From positions 2,148,958 through 2,212,957 of the forward strand of contig NZ_LR733215.1 in the NCBI RefSeq assembly GCF_902506435.1: a stretch of 64,000 bases of DNA. Reading direction: 5' to 3'. Position numbers and translations under genes: made by a program. This document shows, piece after piece, positions 53,977 through 62,743 of this stretch (position 1 is the first letter of the stretch; each line of letters opens with the position of its first letter). Below the pieces are notes generated by a model that saw only the letters and a program-made list of their open reading frames with translations, was not told the origin of the DNA and did no database searches. Source of the stretch: Nocardioides sp. AX2bis. Its GTDB lineage: Bacteria; Actinomycetota; Actinomycetes; Propionibacteriales; Nocardioidaceae.

Positions 53977-54518
53977 GCACCGGCGGTCGGACGTCGGCGG
54001 GTGACGGGCCGGCGTACCTGCTCTTCTGGGGCCACCGGCCGCAGCCGGACGGGACGCTCGGACCGTCGTGCCTGAGCCAGTGGTGGCCCGCGCCCTTCGT
54101 CGTCGACGGACGCCGTTACGCCACCGCGGAGCACTGGATGATGTGGCGCAAGGCGGTGCTGTTCGGTGACGCCGACGCGGCTGCGCAGGTGCTGGCGTCG
54201 GACTCCCCGGCGGAGGCCAAGGCGGTCGGCCGCGGGGTGCGCGGCTTCGAGAGCCGGACCTGGGTGCGTCACCGCTGGGAGGTCGTGGTGGCGGGGTCGG
54301 TGGCCAAGTTCGGGTCCGACCCGGCGCTGCGGGACTACCTGCTCTCGACCGGGGACGCGGTGCTCGTGGAGGCCTCGCCCGACGACCTGGTCTGGGGCAC
54401 CGGTCTGGCCGCGGCCCACCCCGACGCGACCGTCCCCGCGCGCTGGCCGGGCCTGAACCTGCTGGGACAGGCCCTGGTCGAGGCGCGCTCCCGGCTGCGG
54501 GACGCCGTCCGGGGGTAG
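53973..54518 (+). CDS. NADAR family protein with probable CTG start
   Basis: 181 residues from CTG 53973. YLLFWGHRPQPDGTLG, CLSQWWPAPFVVDGRRYATAEHWMMWRKA, GRGVRGF and VWGTGLA match the NADAR/YbiA family (N-glycosidase acting on riboflavin intermediates or ADP-ribose). No ATG, GTG or TTG lies between the M14 stop and this conserved N-terminus, but a CTG overlaps that stop as CTGA, the same geometry as ATGA overlaps elsewhere. Starting at ATG 54138 would remove a third of the fold. Confidence 0.78.
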   Translation: MSTGGRTSAGDGPAYLLFWGHRPQPDGTLGPSCLSQWWPAPFVVDGRRYATAEHWMMWRKAVLFGDADAAAQVLASDSPAEAKAVGRGVRGFESRTWVRHRWEVVVAGSVAKFGSDPALRDYLLSTGDAVLVEASPDDLVWGTGLAAAHPDATVPARWPGLNLLGQALVEARSRLRDAVRG

Positions 54519-54568
54519 GTTCGCCGGGGTCGACGACGAGGTCGGCCGGGGCGAGAGGGAGCGTGGTC

Positions 54569-56110
54569 GTGGAGCCGTCGCAGATGCTGACCAGTCCGAC
54601 CGGGCAGTCGCTGGCGCGGCTCGCCGCCGACGCGTGGGAGCGGTGGGGCGAGGACACGACCACCGTCTTCGAGGGCGCGCGGTGGACCTCGGCCGAGCTG
54701 GGCCGCCAGGCCCGGGCCGTGGCCGGCGGGCTGGCCGGGCTGGGCGTGCGGCCCGGCGACCGGGTGGTGGTGCTGATGGCCAACTGCCCCGAGGTCACCG
54801 TCAGCTACCAGGCGGTCTGGTGGCTGGGTGCGGTCACCACGCCGGTGCTGTTCCTGGTGAGCGAGGACGAGCTGCGCCACGTCCTGGTGGACAGCGAGGC
54901 GGTGGTCGTGGTGACCACCCCGGAGTTCACCGGCAAGGTGCTCGGCGCCGCCCGGGGGGTCGTGACGCTCCGGCACGTCGTGGTCGCGGGGGAGCCCGTC
55001 GAGGGGACGGTCGCCTTCGCCGACCTGGTCGGCCAGGCCGAGGCGGCGCCCGCCGACGTCGACCCGACGGGTCTGGGGGCGCTGCTCTACACCGGCGGGA
55101 CCACCGGGCGGTCCAAGGGCGTCATGCTCAGCCACGACGCGCTGTCGGCGGCGGCGTGGGCCTCGACCCTGAACTCCACCGACCCGCGGCACACCGTCTC
55201 GATCCTCCCGCTGCCGCTGGCCCACGTCTTCGGGCTGATGGTCTCGACGATGGGCCTGCACGCGACCCAGGCCGGCACGACGGTGCTGATGCGGTGGTTC
55301 GAGCCGGCCGCCTACCTGCGCCTGGTGGCCGCCGAGGGCGTGCACGTCGGCCCCGTCGTCCCGGCGATGCTCCGCTCGCTGCTCACCCAGCCGCTGGAGG
55401 AGCACGACCTGTCCACGCTTCAGCGGCTCTCCTCGGGCAGCGCCCCCCTGGCCGAGGAGGTCGTCGAGCAGCTGGCCCGCCGGCTGCCGCAGGTGGAGGT
55501 GGCCGAGGGCTACGGGTGCACCGAGACCGCGGCGCTGATCTCCAGCACCCCGCTCGGGGCGGTGCGGCGCGGGAGCGTCGGCCGACCGGTGCACGGCATC
55601 TCCGTGAGGATCACCGCCCCCGACGGTCGCGAGGTGCCGACCGGGGAGGACGGGGAGATCTGCGTGCAGGGCCCGTCGCTGATGCAGGGCTACTGGCGGG
55701 CCCCGGACGCCACCGTGAGCACGCTGCGCGACGGGTGGCTGCACACCGGCGACGTCGGCCGGGTCGACGCCGACGGCTACCTCTACGTCGTCGACCGGAT
55801 CAAGGACCTGATCATCCGCGGCGGCTTCAACGTCTACCCCCGCGACGTCGAGGAGGTCCTGATGGCCCACCCCGACATCGCCAACGCCGCCGTCGTGGGT
55901 CGCCCCGACGACGTCCACGGCGAGGAGGTCGTGGCCTACGTGCAACCGGCCGCCGGCGCGACGCTGGACCCCGACGCGGTGCGCGCGTACGCCCGCGAGC
56001 ACCTCTCCGCGGTCAAGTACCCCCGCGAGGTCCACGTCGTCGAGCAGATCCCGCTGACGTCGGTGGGCAAGCTCGACCGCAAGCGGCTGCGGGCGTACGG
56101 GGCGGGCTGA
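54569..56110 (+). CDS. AMP-binding acyl-CoA synthetase
   Basis: 513 residues of the ANL superfamily: YTGGTTGRSKGVMLSH (P-loop), GYGCTETAALI, TGDVGRVDADGYLYVVDRIKDLIIRGGFNVYPRDVE (hinge) and PLTSVGKLDRKRL (catalytic Lys). It activates a carboxylate, probably a medium or long fatty acid, as an acyl-AMP and then acyl-CoA. GTG 54569 was chosen over 54563 because the GAGGGAG ribosome-binding site is then at proper distance. A repeat element follows. Confidence 0.9.
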   Translation: MEPSQMLTSPTGQSLARLAADAWERWGEDTTTVFEGARWTSAELGRQARAVAGGLAGLGVRPGDRVVVLMANCPEVTVSYQAVWWLGAVTTPVLFLVSEDELRHVLVDSEAVVVVTTPEFTGKVLGAARGVVTLRHVVVAGEPVEGTVAFADLVGQAEAAPADVDPTGLGALLYTGGTTGRSKGVMLSHDALSAAAWASTLNSTDPRHTVSILPLPLAHVFGLMVSTMGLHATQAGTTVLMRWFEPAAYLRLVAAEGVHVGPVVPAMLRSLLTQPLEEHDLSTLQRLSSGSAPLAEEVVEQLARRLPQVEVAEGYGCTETAALISSTPLGAVRRGSVGRPVHGISVRITAPDGREVPTGEDGEICVQGPSLMQGYWRAPDATVSTLRDGWLHTGDVGRVDADGYLYVVDRIKDLIIRGGFNVYPRDVEEVLMAHPDIANAAVVGRPDDVHGEEVVAYVQPAAGATLDPDAVRAYAREHLSAVKYPREVHVVEQIPLTSVGKLDRKRLRAYGAG

Positions 56111-56117
56111 GGTCGCC

Positions 56118-56193
56118 GGAAGTCCCCGGTCGGCCGGGGACTTCTGAACTTGTCGGCCTTTGCAAAGGCCGACAAGCTCGAAACTTGCCCGTC
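56118..56193. repeat. 76-bp double-palindrome repeat, copy B
   Basis: GAAGTCCCCGG-TCGG-CCGGGGACTTC (56119-56144) is followed by a perfect 28-base palindrome (56149-56176). Copy A is at 35189-35264 with four differences. Here it fills the gap between the convergent acyl-CoA synthetase and VWA genes and probably serves as a terminator. Confidence 0.85.
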
Positions 56194-56221
56194 AAGTACC
56201 GCCGCCCGACCAGCCGACGAC

Positions 56222-57196
56222 TCAGCCCGACCCGTCCCCCAGCAGCAGGTCGAGCGCCGGGGGGAGGTCGTCGAGGCGCTCGATGCTGGCCACCCGGGCG
56301 TCGACCGAGCGGGCGAAGCGGCGGGCCTCCTCGTCGTCGTCGGCCGGCGCGAGCACCACGAGCTCGTCCAGCGCCCGGGCCGCGGCCGTGGGGTCGAGGT
56401 CGTCGGTCGCGCGGCAGTCCGAGAGCAGCACCGTGACCCGCCGTGCCGCCCGGGCCGGCGCCAGCTGGTCGCGCGCCGCCCGCAGCGCCGCGTCCAGCGA
56501 CGTCATCCCGTGGCCCCGCAGGCCGAGCACCCGCTCGACGGTCTGCAGCGGGGGTACGGGCGCCAGCAGCTCGACCACCACCTCGGTGCGCCGGTCGAAG
56601 GCGACCACGGCCAGCTCGCCCGAGGAGCGCAGCGCGACCGCGGCCGCCGCCATCGCCGCGGTGACCAGGCGCGGGCCGTCCATCGAGCCCGACCGGTCCA
56701 GGAGCAGGCAGACCGCGGTGTCGGGCCGCTGCCACGACGTGGCCACGAGGTCCTCCAGCGAGGGCCGGGTGCCGGCCGCCCGCGCGCCCGCGATCGCCTC
56801 CAGCGAGGCGTCGACGTCGAGGTCGCCACCCAGGTGCGCCGGGCGCCGTCGGAGCCGGCCGGAGCCCGTACGCCCCCGCGACCCCGACCGGGCACGGTCC
56901 AGCACCAGGCGCGGCACGAGCGCCTGGACCTTCGCCCGCAGCTGAGCGTCGGTGGCCCGGCTCATCGCCGCGAGCAGCGGCAGCACCTCGTCGGGGTCCT
57001 CGCCCAGCGCCTCACGGAGCGCGTCGACGTCGAGCTCGCCGAGCTCGGGGGAGAGCTCGGCGAACCGGGCGTGGCCGGACAGCTCGGCCCGGGGGGTGGA
57101 GCGCTCGGGGCGTCCCCGGCGTGACTCGCGCGGCTCGCCCGGGGCGGGGCTCGGCGGCGCGGCGGAGGGGCCCGCCCCGGCAGGGGGCGGGCTCAG
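56222..57196 (-). CDS. VWA domain protein, partner of the MoxR ATPase, probable CTG start
   Basis: 324 residues from CTG 57196. The C-terminal half is a von Willebrand A domain with an intact MIDAS: CLLLDRSGSMDG, GLRGHGMTSLDAAL and LLSDCRATDD. No ATG, GTG or TTG precedes the conserved part except far inside the MoxR gene, while a CTG overlaps the MoxR stop as CTGA. VWA and MoxR-type AAA proteins act together (as in CbbQO, NorQD and RavA-ViaA) to activate or insert metal into target enzymes; the neighbouring alcohol dehydrogenase is a possible client. Confidence 0.85.
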   Translation of the reverse strand: MSPPPAGAGPSAAPPSPAPGEPRESRRGRPERSTPRAELSGHARFAELSPELGELDVDALREALGEDPDEVLPLLAAMSRATDAQLRAKVQALVPRLVLDRARSGSRGRTGSGRLRRRPAHLGGDLDVDASLEAIAGARAAGTRPSLEDLVATSWQRPDTAVCLLLDRSGSMDGPRLVTAAMAAAAVALRSSGELAVVAFDRRTEVVVELLAPVPPLQTVERVLGLRGHGMTSLDAALRAARDQLAPARAARRVTVLLSDCRATDDLDPTAAARALDELVVLAPADDDEEARRFARSVDARVASIERLDDLPPALDLLLGDGSG

Positions 57197-58113
57197 GCTT
57201 CCCCCGGCGGCTCGCCCTCCCCGCGCTCGTCGGAGCCGTCGTCGGGGCGCGGACCGAAGTGCTCGACGTAGAGCTCCTCGATGACCTGCTCGGGGGTCCG
57301 GTGCGACGCCTCGTCGACCCGCACCCGCCCGCTCAGCGCGACCAGGGCGGAGTCGAGGCCGGCGTCCCAGTCGCCGGGCTCGACCCCGCGCGACCGGGCC
57401 AGCTCGTGGGCCATGCCGGCGAGGTCGATCGCGCCCCGCACCGACGACCCCACGCGGATCTCCGGGTGGTCGCGGGTGGCCCGCACCAGCGCGACCGCGG
57501 ACGCGCCCCACCCGGGCGAGGGCAGCGCGCAGCGGCCGGCGACGATCTGCTCCTCGGCCTCCGCGGACTGGTAGCCCATGGTGATCCGGCAGGTGCGGTC
57601 GTACACGGCGCTGGAGACGCGGGCGGTGCCCACGGCGTCGTACGGGTTCATCGCGGCGACCATGCCGAAGCCGGGCTCGGCGCGGACGACCCCGAGCCGG
57701 GGGACGGTGATCTCGCGCTCCGACATCACCGTGAGCAGGGTGTTCAGGGTCTCCTCGGGGACGCGGTTGAGCTCCTCGACGTAGAGCAGGCCGCCCCCGC
57801 GCAGGGCGTCGAGCAGGGGACCGTCGACGAACACGTCGACGGCGTAGCCGCGCTCGAGCACGAGCGCGGGGTCGAAGTGGCCCACCAGGCGGGCCGGGGT
57901 CAGCTCGGCGTTGCCCTCGACCAGCACGAAGGCGGAGTCACGGCGGCGGGCGACCTCGCGCAGCAGCGTCGACTTGCCGGTGCCCGGGGGGCCCTCCAGC
58001 ACGACGTGGGCGCCGCTGCGCAGGGCGGCCTCGAGCAGCTCGCTCTCCCGCGCCCGGCCGACCACCTCCGGGGCGGGGGTCGAGCCCGCCGCCCCGGAGG
58101 GGAGTCTCGTCAT
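57193..58113 (-). CDS. MoxR-type AAA+ ATPase
   Basis: 306 residues: Walker A EGPPGTGKSTLL, Walker B GGGLLYVEELNRVPEETLNTLL, the MoxR-type SEREITVPRLG and sensor-1 VAAMNPYD. The C-terminal lid includes VRGAIDLAGMAHELAR. MoxR ATPases act as remodelling chaperones with VWA partners, which is encoded immediately downstream. It starts 31 bases after the alcohol dehydrogenase gene ends, on the same strand, so the three are probably one operon. Confidence 0.9.
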   Translation of the reverse strand: MTRLPSGAAGSTPAPEVVGRARESELLEAALRSGAHVVLEGPPGTGKSTLLREVARRRDSAFVLVEGNAELTPARLVGHFDPALVLERGYAVDVFVDGPLLDALRGGGLLYVEELNRVPEETLNTLLTVMSEREITVPRLGVVRAEPGFGMVAAMNPYDAVGTARVSSAVYDRTCRITMGYQSAEAEEQIVAGRCALPSPGWGASAVALVRATRDHPEIRVGSSVRGAIDLAGMAHELARSRGVEPGDWDAGLDSALVALSGRVRVDEASHRTPEQVIEELYVEHFGPRPDDGSDERGEGEPPGEA

Positions 58114-58144
58114 CGGTGTCGGTCCTCCTGGCCTGTCGGGGCCG

Positions 58145-59257
58145 TCAGTGGCTGTGGACGACGACGCCGCGGACGTTCTCGCCGTTGAGCAGGTCGTCGT
58201 AGCCCTCGTTGACCTGGTCCAGGGTGTAGGTACGGGTGATGATCTCGTCCAGCTTGATGTCGCCGGACTGGTAGAGACCGAGGATCCGGGGGATGTCGGT
58301 GGTCGGGTTGCAGTCGCCGAACAGGCTGCCCTTGAGCTGCTTGCGGTAGAGCGTCATCACGGTGCCGGGGAGCTGGACGTTGACCTCCTCGACCTTGTTC
58401 AGGCCGGTGAGCACGACCACCCCGCCCTTGCCGACGGCGTTGAAGCCCTCGGCGACGATCTCGGAGGTCATCAGGCCGGGGGTCAGGATGGCGGAGTCGG
58501 CCATCTGGCCACGGGTCAGGTTGGTCAGCGTCTCCATCGCCTCGCCGGTGCTGGCGAAGGCGTGCGTGGCGCCGAGCTCCATCGCCTTCTCGCGCTTGTT
58601 GGCCAGCGGGTCGACCGCGATCACGTTCTTCGCACCCGACAGCGCCGCACCCTGCACCGCGTTGATGCCGATGCCGCCGATGCCGATCACCACGACGGTC
58701 TGGCCGGCCTTGACGTCGGCGGTGTTGACCGCCGCGCCCCACCCGGTGGGCACGCCGCAGCCGACGAGCACCGCCTTCTCGAGCGGCAGGTCGTCGTCGA
58801 CGGGGACGCAGGAGTTCTGGTGGATCACGCCGTACTGGCTGAAGGTGCCGAGCATGCACATCGCGCCGTAGTCACCGCGCGGCCCGGTGATCGGGAACCG
58901 GCCGCCGGGCAGGTAGCCCTCGAGGATCGTCGCGCCCATGTCGCAGATCGACTGCTGGCCGTTGGCGCAGTAGCGGCACGACCCGCAGTTGGGGATGAAG
59001 GAGCAGACCACGTGGTCGCCGACCTTCACGCGGGTCACGCCCGGGCCGACCTCCTCGATGATCCCGGCACCCTCGTGACCGAGCACCATCGGCAGGCGGG
59101 CCTCGAGGTCGCCGTGGGAGACGTGGATGTCGGAGTGGCAGAGCCCGGCGTGGGTGTAGCGGATGAGGACCTCGCCCGCCTGGGGCTTGTCGAGGGTGAG
59201 CTCCTCGATCTCGATGCGCTTGCCTGCTTCGTAGACGACGGCGGCCTGGGTCTTCAT
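58145..59257 (-). CDS. NDMA-dependent (mycofactocin-type) alcohol dehydrogenase
   Basis: 370 residues. MKTQAAVVYEAGKRIEIEEL, GLCHSDIHVSHGDLEARLPMVLGHEGAG, the structural-zinc CGSCRYCANGQQSIC and VVVIGIGGIGINAVQ are typical of the NDMA-dependent (nitrosodimethylaniline-dependent) alcohol dehydrogenases, whose NAD stays bound and is reoxidised through mycofactocin. No mycofactocin biosynthesis genes are in the window. GAGGAG lies before the ATG. The adjacent divergent AcoR-type regulator suggests alcohol-inducible control. Confidence 0.9.
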   Translation of the reverse strand: MKTQAAVVYEAGKRIEIEELTLDKPQAGEVLIRYTHAGLCHSDIHVSHGDLEARLPMVLGHEGAGIIEEVGPGVTRVKVGDHVVCSFIPNCGSCRYCANGQQSICDMGATILEGYLPGGRFPITGPRGDYGAMCMLGTFSQYGVIHQNSCVPVDDDLPLEKAVLVGCGVPTGWGAAVNTADVKAGQTVVVIGIGGIGINAVQGAALSGAKNVIAVDPLANKREKAMELGATHAFASTGEAMETLTNLTRGQMADSAILTPGLMTSEIVAEGFNAVGKGGVVVLTGLNKVEEVNVQLPGTVMTLYRKQLKGSLFGDCNPTTDIPRILGLYQSGDIKLDEIITRTYTLDQVNEGYDDLLNGENVRGVVVHSH

Positions 59258-59303
59258 GCGTGCTCCTCTGGTCGGGGACCGGTACGCCGCGGTCCGCGAC
59301 GCT

Positions 59304-59317
59304 GTGACTCCCGTCAC
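59304..59317. promoter_or_regulatory. Palindrome in the divergent adh/regulator gap
   Basis: GTGAC-TCCC-GTCAC is an exact inverted repeat 47 bases before the alcohol dehydrogenase start, in the 178-base gap shared with the AcoR-like gene. It may be the regulator's binding site. A -10-like TACTGT lies further towards the regulator gene. Both are candidates only. Confidence 0.4.
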
Positions 59318-59435
59318 CGTCGCAGGTCGTGGGGTGCGTGGGTGTTCAGCTTCTGGACAGGCGGTCGGGACCGCGGGCTACTGTGACCGCGACCACACCA
59401 GCACGGCTCGGACGTCAGGCACGAGGGGGACGCCG

Positions 59436-61052
59436 GTGAGCCTCACCGACGAGATGCGCGCACCGATCGCCGACTCGTGGCGTCGCGCCGGCCTGGCCGG
59501 CGTCGACCCGGCCTCGGCCCTCGAGAGGCTGACCTACGCCGAGGTCGACCTGAGGAGCCCGCTGATGGCCGCGGCCACGCCCGTGCTCGACGACCTCGGC
59601 GACCAGCTCAGCGAGACCGTCTTCAGCACCCTGCTGGTCGACCGGGACGGCCGCGTCGCCCAGCGGTGGTGCGGCACCCGCGGCCTGGAGCGCGCCTTCG
59701 ACGACCTGGGGGTCGCCGTCGGGGTCAGCATGCTCGAGGAGGCGGTCGGCACCAACGCCCCCGGCACCGTGCTGGAGACCCGGGAGCGGATCGCGGTGCA
59801 CGGCTCGGAGCACTACGCCGTGCCGCTGCGCGACTTCAGCTGCTACGGCCACCCGATCTTCCACCCGGTCACCCGCCGGATCGAGGGCGTCCTCGACATC
59901 ACCTGCGTCGCGACCTCCGCCGACCCCCTGCTGCGGCCGGTGGTGGCCCGGGCGGTCGCCGACATCGAGCAGCGGCTGCTCGACAGCAGCCGGGTCAGCG
60001 AGACCGAGCTGCTGCACGCCTTCCAGGCCGCCTCCGGGCGACGCCGGGCCGTCGTGGCGATGCTGGACGACCTGACCATGTCGAACCGGACCGCGCTCGA
60101 CCTGCTGGGCCAGGTCGACCTGACGCTGCTGCGGATGCTGGCCCAGGACGTCGGCAGCAGCGGGCTGTCCCGGGAGCTCACGCTGGAGTCCGGGGTGGCG
60201 GCCCGGGTCCGCGTGGAGCACGTGCCGCGCACCCGCGGCGGTTCCCTGGTCCACGTCGAGCCGTTGGCCCGCCCGCGGAGCCCCCGCAACCGGACCACCC
60301 CGGTGAGCCGGGTCGCGACCGGCCCCGCGCTCGTCGCGGGCGCGCCGGGCACCGGCCGCACGACGTACGCCGCCCGCCTCGCCGGCGACCGCCGGGTCGC
60401 CGTGCTGACCGCGGCCCGCGCCCTGCTCGACGGACCGGCGACCTGGTCGCACGACTTCGTCTCCCTGGTCCGCGCCGGGCAGGGCACGGTGTGCGTGGAC
60501 GGCATCGACCTGCTCCCCGAGCAGCTCGTCGACCTCGTCGCCTCCCACGTGGCCACCGGTGCCGCGCCCCGGGTGGTGCTGATCTCCGGCCCGGTCGACG
60601 ACCTGGTCGGACGGGCCGCCGCGCTGGTCTCGGCCTGCACCGACCGCACCGAGCTCGCCCCGCTGTCCGCCCGCACCGCCGACCTGCCCGACCTGGTTGC
60701 GACCCAGCTGGCCGACCTCGGCTGCGACGCCGCGGCCCACCTCGCCCCCTCCGCCCTGGCCGCGCTCGGCGCGCAGCCCTGGCCCGGCAACCTGCGCGAG
60801 CTGCGCGCCGTGCTCGAGCACGCCGTGCGCGGCCGCGGGCTCGGTCCGGTCACCGTTGACGACCTGCCGGAGGCCTACCGCTCCCGCGACGGCGCCCGCA
60901 CCCTCGCCCCGATCGAGCGGGCCGAGCGCGACGCGATCGTCGCCGCGCTCGACCAGCACGGAGGCAACAAGGTCCGCGCGGCGGCGGCGCTGGGCATCTC
61001 GCGCACGACGCTCTACGCCAAGCTGCGGACGCTGCGGATCACGGCGTACTGA
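59436..61052 (+). CDS. AcoR/MimR-like Fis-family activator with degenerate AAA domain
   Basis: 538 residues. A GAF-like sensor domain spans about residues 60-180 (DLGVAVGVSMLEEAVGTNAPGTVLETRERIAVHGSEHYAVPLRDFSCYGHPI). A P-loop remnant GAPGTGRTT follows near residue 305 without the GAFTGA sigma-54 loop, then PWPGNLRELRAVLEHAVRG and a Fis helix-turn-helix (NKVRAAAALGISRTTLYAKLRTL). Actinobacteria lack sigma-54, so such proteins must act otherwise, like MimR. It is divergent from the alcohol dehydrogenase and is likely its activator. Confidence 0.88.
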   Translation: MSLTDEMRAPIADSWRRAGLAGVDPASALERLTYAEVDLRSPLMAAATPVLDDLGDQLSETVFSTLLVDRDGRVAQRWCGTRGLERAFDDLGVAVGVSMLEEAVGTNAPGTVLETRERIAVHGSEHYAVPLRDFSCYGHPIFHPVTRRIEGVLDITCVATSADPLLRPVVARAVADIEQRLLDSSRVSETELLHAFQAASGRRRAVVAMLDDLTMSNRTALDLLGQVDLTLLRMLAQDVGSSGLSRELTLESGVAARVRVEHVPRTRGGSLVHVEPLARPRSPRNRTTPVSRVATGPALVAGAPGTGRTTYAARLAGDRRVAVLTAARALLDGPATWSHDFVSLVRAGQGTVCVDGIDLLPEQLVDLVASHVATGAAPRVVLISGPVDDLVGRAAALVSACTDRTELAPLSARTADLPDLVATQLADLGCDAAAHLAPSALAALGAQPWPGNLRELRAVLEHAVRGRGLGPVTVDDLPEAYRSRDGARTLAPIERAERDAIVAALDQHGGNKVRAAAALGISRTTLYAKLRTLRITAY

Positions 61053-61111
61053 CCTCCCCACCCGGACCGGTCGCTCACCGGGCTCTCAGCCACCCCGGGC
61101 ATCCTGGTCCG

Positions 61112-61957
61112 GTGACCACCGCCGCCGCGACGTCCCGGCCTCCTCGTCTGGCCCGCGCCCGCGCCGCGCTGCGGCGCGACAGCCCCGTCCCCGGTGGCGT
61201 GCCCGAGCTGGCCCGGGCGGTGCTGGTCCTCGAGGTCGTCCTCGTGCTGCTGCTCTCGCTGGGCCGCTCGGCGGTCTACTCCGTGGTCAACCTGCTGGAG
61301 GCCGTCACGGCGCCGGGCGCGCTGTCGGAGCAGGCCGCGACGCTGAACAGCTCGGTCACGCCGGACCGGCCGTGGTTCGACCTCGCCTACCAGCTGCTGC
61401 GGATGGGGTTCGCGGTCATCCCGGTGCTGCTGTGCGCCTACCTGCTCGTGCGCTCGGGGACCCGGGTGCGCGAGGTGTGGTTCCGCGGCGCCGGGTGGCG
61501 CGACCTCGGCTCCGGGGCCGTGATCGCGCTCGGCGTCGGGTCGCTTGGCGTCGTGTTCTACCTGGCGACGTTCGCGCTCGGCACCAACCTCACCGTGGTC
61601 GCCCAGGGCCTGCCCGAGGAGTGGTGGCGCTACCCCGTCCTGGTCCTGTCGGCGCTGCAGAACTCCGTCGTGGAGGAGTTCGTCGTGCTCGGGTTCGTCC
61701 AGGTCCGGCTGCGCCAGGCCGGCCTCGGTGACGCGAGCGCGATCGGGCTGGCCGCGCTGCTGCGTGGCAGCTACCACCTCTACCAGGGCCTCGGGGGCTT
61801 CGTCGGCAACCTGGCGATGGGCCTGCTCTTCGGCTGGCTCTACCGCCGCTGGCAGCGCGTGACCCCGCTGGTGGTCGCCCACACGTTCCTCGACATCGGT
61901 GCCTTCGTCGGGTACGCCGTGCTGGCCGGCCAGGTGGACTGGCTGCCCACCCTCTGA
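61112..61957 (+). CDS. CPBP family intramembrane metalloprotease
   Basis: 281 residues with about eight hydrophobic segments. NSVVEEFVVLGFVQVRLRQ (EEXXX(X)R-type motif 1), GSYHLYQGLGGF (motif 2 His) and VVAHTFLDIGAF (motif 3) place it in the CPBP/Abi family. Bacterial members process prenylated or bacteriocin-related substrates in some cases; the role here is unknown. CATCCT six bases before the GTG suggests a leaderless start. Confidence 0.85.
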   Translation: MTTAAATSRPPRLARARAALRRDSPVPGGVPELARAVLVLEVVLVLLLSLGRSAVYSVVNLLEAVTAPGALSEQAATLNSSVTPDRPWFDLAYQLLRMGFAVIPVLLCAYLLVRSGTRVREVWFRGAGWRDLGSGAVIALGVGSLGVVFYLATFALGTNLTVVAQGLPEEWWRYPVLVLSALQNSVVEEFVVLGFVQVRLRQAGLGDASAIGLAALLRGSYHLYQGLGGFVGNLAMGLLFGWLYRRWQRVTPLVVAHTFLDIGAFVGYAVLAGQVDWLPTL

Positions 61958-61987
61958 CCCCGCGCCGACGACCCCGCGCCGGCCGGG

Positions 61988-62641
61988 TCAGAGCAGGGTG
62001 ACCCAGAAGTCCCAGAACCGCTCGAGGATCGCGCCGGCGAGCAGGAGGTACCACCCGAGCACGATCAGGTACCGCACGTTCCACAGCTTCTCCACGACGC
62101 GGGGCGAGCGCGAGGTGCCGGCACCGGCGGCCACCAGCGTCGACCACACCGCCGTCGGGATCGTCACCGCCCACACCACCAGGCACCACGGGCACAGCGC
62201 GTTGATCTCGTAGAGGGTCTGGAAGGCCAGCCAGTGCACGAACACGAGCCCGGCCAGGCCGCCGAGGGCGAGCCCGGCGAGCACCGTGCGCGGCAGCCGG
62301 GCGCCGAGGGCGAGGGAGAGGCCGAGGGTCACCACGGCCGCGAAGCCGATCAGCCCGAGCAACGAGTTCGGGAACCCGAACACCTCGGCCTGGTCGCTGG
62401 CCATCACCGAGCCGCAGGACACGATCGGGTTGATGTCGCAGGCCGGCGTGAACGACGGGTCGGCGAGCAGCTTCAGCTTGTCGACGGTCAGCGTGAAGGC
62501 GGCGAGCAGCCCGAGGGCGCCGAGCACCACGAGGCCCACGCCGTACGGCCGCAGGCTGATGTCGTAGGCGGACAGGTCCTCCTCGGGGCCGTCGACGTCA
62601 TCCGGGGTGCCGACGGGGTGCTGCTGGTCCACCGCGTTCAT
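61988..62641 (-). CDS. Vitamin K epoxide reductase family protein
   Basis: 217 residues with about five transmembrane helices. The VKOR pattern is present: ACDINPIVSCGSVM (loop cysteines), FGFPNSLLGLIGF and NALCPWCLVVW (CXXC redox centre). Bacterial VKOR proteins reoxidise DsbA-like partners using menaquinone. No thioredoxin domain is fused and no DsbA gene is adjacent. Leaderless ATG (TACGCT, six bases). Confidence 0.9.
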   Translation of the reverse strand: MNAVDQQHPVGTPDDVDGPEEDLSAYDISLRPYGVGLVVLGALGLLAAFTLTVDKLKLLADPSFTPACDINPIVSCGSVMASDQAEVFGFPNSLLGLIGFAAVVTLGLSLALGARLPRTVLAGLALGGLAGLVFVHWLAFQTLYEINALCPWCLVVWAVTIPTAVWSTLVAAGAGTSRSPRVVEKLWNVRYLIVLGWYLLLAGAILERFWDFWVTLL

Positions 62642-62743
62642 GGCGCCAGCGTAGGGCGGTGACGTACAGCCGCGGCTCAGAAACCGGGTCTAGGCTCGCC
62701 GGGCCGGCGTGACCGCGACGGCGCGCCACGAGAGGAACCTGCG

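Noticed and set aside
50698-54798. Very long antisense frames (for example the 1366-residue frame opposite the carboxypeptidase, and others at 10075-14043 and 46517-49216)
   Set aside because: They are mirror frames of strongly coding high-GC genes, have His/Gly/Arg/Val-rich low-complexity products and no domains.
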